A DNA stretch of 64,000 nucleotides from Candidatus Tumulicola scandinaviensis (lineage in GTDB: Bacteria > Vulcanimicrobiota > Vulcanimicrobiia > Vulcanimicrobiales > Vulcanimicrobiaceae), in the NCBI GenBank assembly GCA_003140835.1, contig PLLA01000091.1, positions 29,455-93,454 of the forward strand. Direction: 5' to 3'. Positions 7,937-15,291 of the stretch are shown piece by piece; the first letter of the stretch is position 1; each line of letters opens with the position of its first letter. The notes under the pieces are model-generated. The model searched no databases, was not told where the DNA came from, and saw nothing but the letters and a program-made list of their open reading frames with translations. The translations under genes and the position numbers were made by a program.

Positions 7937-8878
7937 TCACTCGCGTTCGATTACGTCGACCAGCTTGGCACGATCGAGCTTGACAATGTGACCGCCGTCG
8001 CGACGAATGGCTCCAAACACCTCCAACTCGGCCAACGCTCGACTAACGACTTCCTTCCCGGTGCCGGCGGAGGCCGCGAGCTCCACTTGCGTCATCTTTT
8101 GCAGTGGCGCTAATGCTTCGGTGAGCCCCAATGCCGGGGCTGCGTAGGGAAGCAGAACCTGAGCGACCCGGAGCATCGTTGGAAGCGAGAGATGCGCCTC
8201 GAAGCGGCCGAGTATGGCGCGCGTATGTTGAGCCGCCGTCTCCTCCAGCTGCTGTCGTATTGTGCGGTCGTGCTCTACGACCGCGCGTAGCCTTTCCGTC
8301 GGCAAGAGAAGCACGATGGTGTCGGCCGTGAGCGCGACGTGACGCATCGACATATGACCGCGGTCAAAGAACGCGGTCTCGGCGAAGAGATCGCCGGGCA
8401 GCACGTCGTACATCGCCTGTTCTCGCCCGGCGGCCGTCACGAGTTGCGCTTGCACGATACCGGTCTCGACGACGCCCACATATGGCCAAAGTACGCCTTG
8501 CTCGGCCACACAATGGTGGCGCTTAATCGCGACCCGCCGGCTATAATGCGCTAGCTCTTGCAAAACGTTTTGATTAGCCTGGGAGAAGACAGTGCTGCGC
8601 AGCAATCCGGCCTCGATCGCAGCATCCGGGGCAACCGCCCTCGGTCGGCAGAGGCGTACTTCCCAGCGCCCATCGCCAAGCTGGCGCTGCATCCATACGA
8701 ATTGGGTGCCGTGCACGCGGTCGAACTCGGTCCGTAACGGCCTGGGTTCATGGTCGGAGATCAAAATCAGCGCCTGGCCATCGTGCAGGGATGCGAAAAG
8801 CGCGAAAATTCGCCGGTGACGTTCCGGCGGCGGAAGGGAGCGCACATCCAGTTGCAGGTCGGGATGCTGAATCGGTTC
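7937..8878 (-). CDS. Crp/Fnr-type regulator with N-terminal DUF2249 domain
   Basis: The protein of about 313 residues has three parts. A DUF2249 domain (about 1-80) reads LQLDVRSLPPPERHRRIFAL, then SDHEPRPLRTEF, then GDGRWEVRL. A cyclic-nucleotide-binding-type beta barrel (about 95-220) has PGDLFAETAFF. A Crp-type winged helix (about 240-313) has MTQVELAASAGTGKEVVSRA. No Fnr-type N-terminal cysteine cluster is present, so sensing probably uses DUF2249 and/or the barrel. The start is uncertain: I use GTG 8878, because upstream ATGs would run into the divergent ferredoxin gene at 8949. Its tail is paralogous to the one at 1-228. It likely controls the surrounding genes. Confidence 0.75.
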   Translation of the reverse strand, partial: EPIQHPDLQLDVRSLPPPERHRRIFALFASLHDGQALILISDHEPRPLRTEFDRVHGTQFVWMQRQLGDGRWEVRLCRPRAVAPDAAIEAGLLRSTVFSQANQNVLQELAHYSRRVAIKRHHCVAEQGVLWPYVGVVETGIVQAQLVTAAGREQAMYDVLPGDLFAETAFFDRGHMSMRHVALTADTIVLLLPTERLRAVVEHDRTIRQQLEETAAQHTRAILGRFEAHLSLPTMLRVAQVLLPYAAPALGLTEALAPLQKMTQVELAASAGTGKEVVSRALAELEVFGAIRRDGGHIVKLDRAKLVDVIERE

Positions 8879-8933
8879 CACTTTTGTCGCAGGGAAGCGT
8901 TGGTCTAGGTCACGGCGGGTTCCGCCATGCCGC

Positions 8934-8948
8934 AGTATCGTTGATACT
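8934..8948. promoter_or_regulatory. Perfect inverted repeat abutting the ferredoxin start codon
   Basis: AGTATC-GTT-GATACT is a perfect 6-bp inverted repeat with a 3-base spacer. It ends one base before the ferredoxin ATG, between the divergent regulator and ferredoxin genes. No ribosome-binding site is visible before that ATG. It could be an operator or a short hairpin at the 5' end of a leaderless mRNA. It does not match the usual Fnr box. Confidence 0.45.
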
Positions 8949-9206
8949 ATGGCGTACGTCATCGCCGAACCTTGCATCGGAGTCAAAGACCGGAGTTGCG
9001 TCGACGTCTGTCCGGTGGACTGCATTCATGGCTCGGAAACGAACCCCATGCTCTACATCGATCCAGAGGTCTGCATCGACTGCGGAGCGTGTGTTTCAGC
9101 CTGCCCGGTCGAGGCTATCTACGGCGAGAGCGACGTACCGGAAAAATGGACGTCATATATCGCCGTCAACGCGGAATACTACGAGAAAGTGCCAGACAAA
9201 TCATGA
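8949..9206 (+). CDS. 7Fe ferredoxin ([3Fe-4S]/[4Fe-4S])
   Basis: This 85-residue ferredoxin is close to the Thermus/actinobacterial 7Fe type. C9, C17 and C52 are placed for a [3Fe-4S] cluster (CIGVKDRSC, then ACPVEA), while C21, C42, C45 and C48 hold a [4Fe-4S] cluster (CVDVCPVDC, CIDCGAC). An extra C25 is normal for this type. The C-terminal segment VPEKWTSYI is also typical. It is a low-potential cytoplasmic carrier and could supply IspH or other reductases in this module. The ATG follows an inverted repeat directly, with no Shine-Dalgarno sequence, so translation may be leaderless. The oxidase remnants downstream are on the opposite strand. Confidence 0.93.
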   Translation: MAYVIAEPCIGVKDRSCVDVCPVDCIHGSETNPMLYIDPEVCIDCGACVSACPVEAIYGESDVPEKWTSYIAVNAEYYEKVPDKS

Positions 9207-9280
9207 GCACACCGGCGCCAAGTGTTGTAGATCGGACAAAAGTAATCGGCCGCATCATCGAGTAACGCTTGGTCGCTACT

Positions 9281-9598
9281 ATAGGCGGTCGCAACGAGCA
9301 CGCCGGCAAGGAAGAAGCGGCATGCAACGAACCGCACGCGATAATCGATCTCGACCTCCTGCCGGACCAGGTACCAGAGCAAGCCAAGGCCCGAGATCGC
9401 CATCACGACGATCATTCCGACGCCGCGCAGGCTCAGAATCGAATAGAACGTTCCCGGATCGATGGAAATCCAGCCGGCATGCGACGCGCGCAGACCGATC
9501 CCGGCCAGCACTGTCAGCGCAAAGACGGCAAGTCTCGTGCCGATGTACGCCCACATCACGCGCGTTCCCGGAACGCCATCGTTTCGTGCTTCCGTCAT
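9281..9598 (-). pseudogene. Heme-copper oxidase subunit I, N-terminal fragment
   Basis: About 106 residues match the start of a ba3-like subunit I: a first helix (YIGTRLAVFALTVLAGIGLR), then ISIDPGTFYSILSLRGVGMI and a second helix. The heme-ligand histidine expected in the L-H-G step is arginine (LRG). Family similarity stops at about 9281, and the frame runs on with unrelated sequence to 9179. Its ATG overlaps the stop of the subunit II remnant as ATGA, the usual coxB-coxA order. Most helices and all other metal ligands are missing, so it cannot be functional. Confidence 0.65.
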
Positions 9599-10079
9599 CG
9601 TACATCGAACTCTCCTTGCATGGCTGCGTGCGCGATGCCGCAGTATTCGAGGCAGCGCAGCGTATAATGCCCTGGCACTTTGAACGTCACGGGCAGACGG
9701 TTGACGTACCCAGGCATCGCTTGCACCTGACTGACCAAACTGCCGTCCGGGCCGTAAATGCCGAAGCCGTGGTTGACGTCCTTCGAGGTCACGTCGAAGA
9801 CGACGGGTTGACCCAGCAGGATGACGCCGGCAACGGTAAACCCGTATTGCTGCGCGGTGACGGAAAAGTGCTTAGCGACCGGTGATGCTTGTGCTTGCGG
9901 ATATGGGAAGTGCGGAATCGTCAGCGCGAACGACGCAGCGCCTAGCCGCGCGCGGCGACGACTTCTTGCGCGACGGGCGACCGCGATCCTACGTTGGCCA
10001 GCGCCACCCTGGCGGCGATGACGAGCCAGGAAACGGTGCCGGCGGAGAGTGCGATCGTGGCTTCGGCCGGCTCTTCAGA
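9595..10079 (-). pseudogene. Heme-copper oxidase subunit II (CuA), 5' end broken
   Basis: The CuA domain is complete: HFSVTAQQYGF, then FDVTSKDVNHGFGIYGPDG, then the metal site CLEYCGIAHAAM with both cysteines, the histidine and the methionine. Upstream, the frame slips in a GC-run near 9946, beyond which a different frame gives a single membrane helix (TVSWLVIAARVALANVG). That frame is closed by a stop at 10080-10082, and no start codon is visible. With the truncated subunit I downstream this is a dead oxidase operon. If the slip is a sequencing error, only the start codon would still be lacking. Confidence 0.65.
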
Positions 10080-10098
10080 CTAGCTGGCAGCTCGTCTA

Positions 10099-10569
10099 TC
10101 AATCGTACTCATGCCATGATGAGCCCCGGCTGAGACCAACTCCTAGTTGCCCTAATCGTTCGCCAAGTCGTTTCATTTCCTCAAATCTTTTTGTGACGTC
10201 GCGCAGCACTACGCCGATTCCGAGCATGGTTCCGTCTTTATCACGAAATGGAAGCATAGAAAACTCGACGGTTGCGCGCGTTCCGTCCTTTCGCAAAGCA
10301 GGGACTTCGAGAACGTCGCCCGAGCCGTAGCGAGTCTTTCCCGTGTTCATTGTCCGCATGAAGCCCTCCCAGTGCCGCTTTCTGAGATGTTCGGGGATGA
10401 TGATGTCGAGAGTTTGCCCTACGGCTTCGTTCTCGCGAAACCCGAATATGCGCTCGGCGCCCTGGTTCCAGAATCGAATGCGCCCAAGAGCATCGGCGTA
10501 AATGATGGCGTCGGGCGCTTCGCGGGCAAGAGTCCGCGAGAAATCGTCTGCGTCGAAGTCTGCATTCAT
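10099..10569 (-). CDS. Stand-alone PAS sensor domain protein
   Basis: This 156-residue protein is essentially one PAS domain. It has the typical APDAIIYADALGRIRFWNQG, then AERIFGF, then a helix, then LRKDGTRATVEFSMLPFRDK, and the closing GVVLRDVTKRFEEM. The start at 10569 has GAGGAA eight bases upstream. There is no kinase, GGDEF or other output domain; a short C-terminal helix of about 25 residues follows. It may pass a redox or ligand signal to a partner. It lies 20 bases upstream of the broken oxidase genes in the same direction. The ligand cannot be predicted. Confidence 0.85.
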   Translation of the reverse strand: MNADFDADDFSRTLAREAPDAIIYADALGRIRFWNQGAERIFGFRENEAVGQTLDIIIPEHLRKRHWEGFMRTMNTGKTRYGSGDVLEVPALRKDGTRATVEFSMLPFRDKDGTMLGIGVVLRDVTKRFEEMKRLGERLGQLGVGLSRGSSWHEYD

Positions 10570-10761
10570 CCGGGATTCCTCATATGATCGTTCCTTTCGG
10601 GCCGATTCCGGCAGTTTTCGAGGCCACCGGCAAGCCGGACCGCTGGTCTGGCGCAATAACTGAAGCGCGCTTCGGCCTGACGCGCACGAGAGAGCTTGGC
10701 TGGGGGGTCATAGGACGCACCTCTCCCGTCGTTTTTCCCGCACACTCGCTCGCCGTAACGT

Positions 10762-11263
10762 TCATCTTGCCGTCGCGGGAATCGGCCGCGCGCGCAGTGC
10801 CGAGATCGACCGCAGGATGTCCGCGAGTAGGCGACGCGGGATGGCCGGCCTCGGCCATTTGGAAGGCGACGTAGTGTCCGTGACTGACGACCTTTCCTGG
10901 ATCGGCTCAGGCGTTGCGAGCGTGCGTAGGAAGTTCCCGAGGTTTGTAAGCCAGCGCGTGTAGCTGAAGCCGAACCATGTTCGCGTTAAACGAGCGGCAC
11001 GAGAGGCGCGTCCCCTCGATCGCGCCCTTGCCTTCCTTTATCCACTGTTCGGCCGTCCCACGCTGGTTAGAGAAGCCGACGACATTCTTCGACTGCACGG
11101 TATCGTGTTCCAGCAACTCAGCATTGTCGCGGCTGCAACAGTTATGCAGCGTTTCTTCCAACGGTTTTCCAAGTCGATAGCGCATGGTTCTGTCCGGCTT
11201 TACCCTTTTCCGCGACCGGAGGTCGTTGCATTCGCGCAGCGAGCGGCTGCCAGGAGTACGCAT
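10762..11263 (-). mobile_element. Remnant of IS1380-family transposase
   Basis: Three minus-strand frames join into the C-terminal third of an IS1380-type DDE transposase. The pieces are NQRGTAEQWIKEGKGAI and LSCRSF...VRLQLHALAY, then in another frame NLGNFLRTLATPE, then KVVSHGHYVAFQMAE, then IPRRLLADILRSI. At least two frameshifts and loss of the N-terminal catalytic part show it is dead. The upstream stretch to 11263 may belong to another element. No terminal inverted repeats were recognised. Confidence 0.6.
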
Positions 11264-11329
11264 TGGGTGGCGGGGTGGGTGCGGGCGACAGCCGCGATAG
11301 CGTCCATCTAGGTATACCCTAACTAGGCG

Positions 11330-11345
11330 TCAGGGTTAACCCTGA
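11330..11345. repeat. Perfect 16-bp palindrome
   Basis: TCAGGGTTAACCCTGA is a perfect palindrome. It lies about 75 bases before the truncated resolvase gene, next to a second small palindrome (GGTATACC, 11311-11318). It could be part of a resolution (res) site or an operator. Confidence 0.5.
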
Positions 11346-11378
11346 ATAGTGTCCGTCTTGGGTCCATTTCGTTGTTTC

Positions 11379-11407
11379 TTGACAGTCGACATTGTGGGTT
11401 ATAGACT
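11379..11407 (+). promoter_or_regulatory. Possible promoter of the resolvase remnant
   Basis: TTGACA (11379-11384) is followed by TATAGACT; the TATAGA hexamer is 15 bases away, or TAGACT 17 bases away. The truncated resolvase starts at 11422, so the spacing is reasonable. Confidence 0.35.
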
Positions 11408-11421
11408 CTTTCCTGACAGAT

Positions 11422-11538
11422 ATGGAAAGTTCGGTCCGCGGACAGCGCGTCGGCTATATCCGCGTGAGCAGCTACGATCAGAATCCCGAACGTCAGCTCG
11501 AAGACGTTGCGATTCGCCAAAGCCTCACGGGGCCGTAG
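11422..11538 (+). pseudogene. Serine recombinase/resolvase, N-terminal stub
   Basis: The 38-residue frame reads VRGQRVGYIRVSSYDQNPER and QLEDV before ending in unrelated residues. That is the N-terminus of a Tn3-type resolvase/invertase; the first serine of RVSS is the catalytic position. The catalytic domain normally runs to about 130 residues and is followed by an HTH, so more than three quarters is missing. Palindromes just upstream may be leftovers of its recombination site. Confidence 0.7.
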
Positions 11539-11627
11539 TCACTCGGGATAGCCCGCGCGACAAAGGCCCTTCACGGCATTACTTGGGACGCTTCTCGTTG
11601 ACGCATCGGAGTGATTGAGCCGATATT

Positions 11628-12377
11628 TTAGCTGCCGGGCTTCACGATGGTATTCCTTTGCATCGTCACCGCCCCCACTCTGGCAAGCGCTCTGCCGACC
11701 ATGACGGTTCCGGTCGCCATACTTATCGATTTTTGGACGAGGAGATTGCCATAAAAGGAACAGCTCGTTCCGAAAGTCGCCGAGCTGCCGACCGCCCAGA
11801 ACACGTTGCGCGCCCTCGCGCCGTTGCTCAAGATGACCCTGAGACCTGTTGTCATGGTAAACGTGGACCCTATCTGGAATAGGAATACCGCCCCGGAGTG
11901 CCCACGGGCATCGAGCGTCAGATCGCCCGATGATATGGCAAGCGAAGAAGTCGAATAGTAGAGACCCGGGTAAAGCGTCTGGCCGCCGATATTGCCGGAC
12001 AGCGTAATACGGTTGTGAGTCCGGCCCATGGCGTCGTTATATGCCGTCGTCAAATCCAGTTTGGCTTGCCGCGCAACGCGATCATTGATGTACAAGCGTC
12101 CGTGAATCACTCCGGGCGGAAACCCGTTTATTGCAGTTCCCGGAGAGATTCCAACATTGCCGACGACCTTGGTATGTCCGGTGTTCGTCACGGTAGAGCC
12201 CGCGAGGATTGCGAAGGGAGTCGCACTCCGGAGATTTAGGAATGGGGTTGCCGGCCGGATTATAGACGCTGAACCTGGGCCGGGCACCGCCGAGGTTGAG
12301 TTGCCTGCACTGCACGCGGCCACCAAAGCAGTCAGAAGGCCGCCCAGAAGCATAGACTTCAGTTGTTGTTTTTCCAT
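11628..12377 (-). CDS. DUF3494 (ice-binding-protein fold) lipoprotein, copy 2
   Basis: The 249-residue protein has a lipoprotein signal (LLTALVAACSAG, acylated cysteine) and then one DUF3494 domain. Family marks are FAILAGSTVTNTG, GISPGTAINGFPPG, TLYPGLYYSTSSL, LTLDARGHSGAVFLFQ and the final GRALARVGAVTMQRNTI. DUF3494 proteins form a right-handed beta-helix. Some bind ice; others are adhesin-like surface proteins. The sequence does not reveal which applies here. It is the downstream partner of a tandem pair, with 17 bases between the genes, and most of its length is identical or nearly so to the copy at 12395. The pair therefore looks like a recent duplication in one operon. Confidence 0.88.
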   Translation of the reverse strand: MEKQQLKSMLLGGLLTALVAACSAGNSTSAVPGPGSASIIRPATPFLNLRSATPFAILAGSTVTNTGHTKVVGNVGISPGTAINGFPPGVIHGRLYINDRVARQAKLDLTTAYNDAMGRTHNRITLSGNIGGQTLYPGLYYSTSSLAISSGDLTLDARGHSGAVFLFQIGSTFTMTTGLRVILSNGARARNVFWAVGSSATFGTSCSFYGNLLVQKSISMATGTVMVGRALARVGAVTMQRNTIVKPGS

Positions 12378-12394
12378 TTAACCTGTATCCGTTT

Positions 12395-13180
12395 TTAGCG
12401 GCCGGGCTTCACTATGGTATTCCTTTGCATCGTCACCGCCCCCACTCGGGCAAGCGCTCTGCCGACCATGACGGTTCCGGTTGCCATACTTATGGATTGG
12501 TGGGCGAGGATATTGCCATAAAAGGAACAGCCCGTTCCGAACGTCGCCGAGGTGCCGACCGCCCAAAACACGTTGCGCGCCCTCGCGCCGTTGGTCAAGA
12601 TGACGCTGCGACCAGTTGTCATCGTAAACTTGGACGCGACCTGGAACAGGAATACCGCGCCGGAGTGCCCACGGGCATCGAGCGTCAGATCTCCCGATGA
12701 TACGGAAAGCGAAGTCGTCGACTTGTAGAGGCCGGGGTAAAGCGTCTCGCCGCCGATATTGCCAGCGACCTTAATCGGGTTGACGGTCCGGCCCATGGCG
12801 ACGTTATATGCCGTCGTCAAATCCAGCTTGGCTTGCCGCGCGACGCGATCGTCGACGTACACGTGCCCGTGGATCACTCCGGGCGGAAAACCGGTCTTTG
12901 CACTTCCCGGAGAGATCCCGAAGTCACCCACGATCTTGGTAGGCCCGGTGTTCGTCACGGTAGAGCCAGCGAGGATTGCGAAGCGAGCCGCGCTCCGCAG
13001 ATCCACGAATGCCGTTGCCGGCACGATTGGCGACGCTGCGCGACCCAGAGACGCAGAACTGCCAAATGCGGCTGAACTTTGGCCGGGCACCGCGGGGGTC
13101 GAGGTGCCTGCACTGCACGCAGCCACCAAACCAGTCAGCAGCACGGCCAGAAGCGTTGGCTTCGATTGTTGTTTTTCCAT
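12395..13180 (-). CDS. DUF3494 (ice-binding-protein fold) lipoprotein, copy 1
   Basis: The 261-residue protein begins with MEKQQSKPTLLAVLLTGLVA and a lipobox cysteine (ACSAG), so it should be anchored to a membrane and exported. The DUF3494 domain covers about residues 60-261 with the same landmarks as its twin: FAILAGSTVTNTG, GISPGSAKTGFPPG, GHSGAVFLFQ, and a last strand ending NTIVKPG. The linker after the lipobox is longer and richer in Ala/Ser than in the downstream copy. A 12-bp palindrome lies 28 bases upstream of the start and may mark its promoter. Ice-binding or adhesive surface roles are both plausible for the family. Confidence 0.88.
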   Translation of the reverse strand: MEKQQSKPTLLAVLLTGLVAACSAGTSTPAVPGQSSAAFGSSASLGRAASPIVPATAFVDLRSAARFAILAGSTVTNTGPTKIVGDFGISPGSAKTGFPPGVIHGHVYVDDRVARQAKLDLTTAYNVAMGRTVNPIKVAGNIGGETLYPGLYKSTTSLSVSSGDLTLDARGHSGAVFLFQVASKFTMTTGRSVILTNGARARNVFWAVGTSATFGTGCSFYGNILAHQSISMATGTVMVGRALARVGAVTMQRNTIVKPGR

Positions 13181-13207
13181 TAAAGCACTCCAATAGTCCC
13201 GATTGCA

Positions 13208-13219
13208 GGGGTATACCCC
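13208..13219. promoter_or_regulatory. 12-bp perfect palindrome upstream of the DUF3494 pair
   Basis: GGGGTATACCCC is perfectly palindromic and sits 28 bases before the first DUF3494 start. It could be an operator. Its core GGTATACC also occurs at 11311-11318. Confidence 0.35.
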
Positions 13220-13320
13220 AGGCAGGCGCTAGCCAACCGAGAATGCCGGTACGCTTTTCGCACTCAACTTCTTGTCAGGTCAAGAAAGCGTCCTGTTTGC
13301 TTCCGCAATAGGCATCGTTC

Positions 13321-13752
13321 TTGGGAATCGACTTGTCGAACGATTTCACAACCATCGCTGCCAAGGCGGTCGAAGCCGTGCGCTTCATCTTCGACGTTCA
13401 GGATGCGTTCAGCGAGGTGACGCAGAGCCTCGGCCTTGATTGGCTCGGAACCTTTTCTCCCGACGTTGCGATCCATGCGGGACGTAACCTCGCGGGCACG
13501 GTCGGAGCGGTGAGCCAGGAGAACACGGCGTCAAGCCCCACCAACATGATTTGCAGCGTACAAGACGTGCGCTTCAGCGACGGTCGAGTCTGGAAGAAGG
13601 GCGCTCGAAGCGCGCCCGTAGCACCGGGTCTTTACTATCCGCCGACGCCGGCGCCTAACGCGAAGCCACAAGCCGGGTTGTGGGCAGGAGGCGCCGTTTT
13701 AGCGGCGCCTCCAATTGTTTACGGCCCTGCCTGCAGCAGAGTTGATAGGTGA
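13321..13752 (+). CDS. Hypothetical protein fragment with Pro-rich end
   Basis: The frame of about 143 residues has good coding character (GC-rich third positions, balanced composition) but no family I recognise. It reads FTTIAAKAVEAVRFIFDVQD, then LDWLGTFSPD, then CSVQDVRFSDGRVW and LYYPPTPAPNAKPQA. No normal start is seen: a TTG follows an in-frame TAG, so it is probably the C-terminal part of a longer, likely secreted protein. The last 20 or so codons run through a terminator-like hairpin (13687-13712), so the original stop codon was probably lost just before it. Confidence 0.4.
   Translation: MGIDLSNDFTTIAAKAVEAVRFIFDVQDAFSEVTQSLGLDWLGTFSPDVAIHAGRNLAGTVGAVSQENTASSPTNMICSVQDVRFSDGRVWKKGARSAPVAPGLYYPPTPAPNAKPQAGLWAGGAVLAAPPIVYGPACSRVDR
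13687..13712 (+). terminator. Terminator-like hairpin
   Basis: GGAGGCGCCG and CGGCGCCTCC form a perfect 10-bp stem around TTTTAG, followed by AATTGTTT. The T-tract is weak. It fits the end of the gene fragment at 13321, although the open frame reads through it. Confidence 0.55.
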
Positions 13753-13953
13753 AATTGTCGAGCTAGACGCGAGGTTCGGACGGTATAAGGCGACGCCTTC
13801 GCGTCGAAGACCTGCCACGCACGCGGCGCGAACGCGACCGGACGTTTTGAACGGCTTATGTAGATAGGATGAGAGAAGGCTGACCCCCGCGGAAACCATG
13901 GTGGTTTCCCTTTGACGCACTCGAGGTGCAATGAAGAAAGCGAGGATCAGCCC

Positions 13954-14420
13954 GTGAAGACTTTTAGGAACTCGGAGGCAAAAACCATCCCCAGCGGTAC
14001 AACCGTCGGACTTGATGTGGGCGACCGCCATAGCTGGTTCTGCGTTCTCGACGAGACGGGCGAAGTCGCCGCTGAGGGGCGGGTCCGCACGACGACCGAG
14101 GCGTTAAATGAACACTTCACTAGGTGGGCTCGCAGTCGTGTTGTTTTAGAAGCTGGGACCAGCTCCGCGTGGATCAGCCGTTTAGCGAGGGCCGCTGGTC
14201 ACGAAGTGATCGTTGCGAATCCGCGTGAGTTGCGCAAGATCCATCAAAGCGATCGTAAGAACGACCGCACCGACGCGCAGGTACTTGCGCGCATGGCACG
14301 CTTCGATCCGCAGCTTCTGGCCCCGATTACTCATCGCAGCGCCGCAATGCAGAACGATTTAGCGGTGATTCGCGCTCGGGATGTCTTAGTGCGCGCACGT
14401 TCGCCAGGAGCTAACATCGC
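13954..14420 (+). mobile_element. IS110-family transposase, N-terminal fragment
   Basis: The frame starts at GTG 13954 and reads as an IS110-type (DEDD) transposase: TVGLDVGDRHSWFCVLDETG, VVLEAGTSSAWISRLARAAG, then VIVANPRELRKI, SDRKNDRTDAQVLARMARFD. These include the catalytic D of GLDVG, the E of VLEAG and the D of DRTDA. Similarity ends at about 14415 (RARDVLVRAR), after which the frame runs on to 14520 as unrelated sequence. The C-terminal Transposase_20 part is missing, so this is half an element. The junction falls inside the tail of a hypothetical gene on the other strand. Confidence 0.75.
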
Positions 14421-14855
14421 CCATGTAATGTCTTCGATTCTCATACGACTTGCCACAGAGCCACCGACGGCTAAGCCGGGAATCTTTATGAGAAATCGTC
14501 GAAACACGCCGGGCGGATAAACACTAAGCGTGCATGTGGCTGGTCCTTGGATTTCATCGAAGTAATAAGCCCCGTTTTCGATAACCCCAACATAATGCGC
14601 TTCTTGGTTGGTTGAATCCAAACACTCAGCCGAGACAAGTAAGTCGCCTTCGGGAATGCGGCCCGCAATACTGGCGAGCCCTTCCGTGAGATCCAAACGA
14701 TCATCGCCCTTCAACATTATTGTTCGATCGATTCCTGGCAGCACCGTAACTAACGCCATCGCAGTGCACGGTAACCGTCCAACACTAACTTCGTAGTAGC
14801 CACCGTGGAGGACCAGCGAAGTGCCCTGAACGCCCGCCGTATTCGATTGCGCCAT
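14331..14855 (-). CDS. Hypothetical protein, C-terminus joined to IS110 debris
   Basis: The first 140 or so residues look like a real protein of unknown family: GTSLVLHGGYYEVSVGRLPC, then VLPGIDRTIMLKGDDRLDLT, then GDLLVSAECLDSTNQEAHYV and AYYFDEIQGPATCTLSVYPP. The last 30 or so residues overlap the IS110 fragment antisense and are probably not original. An IS junction near 14420 has therefore truncated this gene, or the reverse. The start is ATG 14855 (MAQSN) or GTG 14870. No signal peptide or membrane segment is seen. Confidence 0.45.
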   Translation of the reverse strand: MAQSNTAGVQGTSLVLHGGYYEVSVGRLPCTAMALVTVLPGIDRTIMLKGDDRLDLTEGLASIAGRIPEGDLLVSAECLDSTNQEAHYVGVIENGAYYFDEIQGPATCTLSVYPPGVFRRFLIKIPGLAVGGSVASRMRIEDITWAMLAPGERARTKTSRARITAKSFCIAALR

Positions 14856-14989
14856 CTTTACATTTGCCACGGGGTTTGGACGGCCAACCGGATATACCGT
14901 GACGAGGGTCGGTGCTTCGCCGCGAGTACAGAGGTGGCGCCGGTTTTTTGGACACGAAACCGGCCTTCGTTATGTGATGACTCCGCGAG

Positions 14990-15130
14990 TTACGCCGCCT
15001 TTTCGGTCGGCTGATTGAAGTATACCGCGTCCGGCGTTTGGCCGCCAAGCGACGAATGCGGTCGATGCGAGTTGTAGAACGCGATATAGCGCCCGACGAA
15101 GTGCTTGGCTTCCGGCGCGGACTCCGGAAC
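14990..15130 (-). mobile_element. IS3-family transposase, C-terminal remnant
   Basis: The end of the frame reads KHFVGRYIAFYNSHRPHSSL and GGQTPDAVYFNQP, the hallmark C-terminus of IS3-type (rve) transposases. Upstream residues do not fit the integrase core, so only the last 40 or so codons are left. It is the fourth separate mobile-element remnant in this 4.5-kb stretch. Confidence 0.75.
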
Positions 15131-15291
15131 CACTGCCAGGATCCCCATGATGATCGAATATGCCGGATCTAACTCTTGCATGAGGTGAGTTGGTGCGACC
15201 GCAGGTGGCTGCCCTGCGGGCTGCACGCAGACGTCATTGCGTCTTCTTGCGATCCTCACACGATCGTTTGTCGGCGCCTTTAACAGGAGCA

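Noticed and set aside
7937-9025. Extension of the DUF2249-Crp regulator to an ATG or similar start at 8962-9025.
   Set aside because: It would overlap the divergent ferredoxin gene and add residues unlike DUF2249; GTG 8878 is more economical, though unproven.
10584-10874. 96-codon plus-strand frame downstream of the PAS gene start.
   Set aside because: It is antisense to the IS1380 remnant in part, and no family or codon signal supports it.
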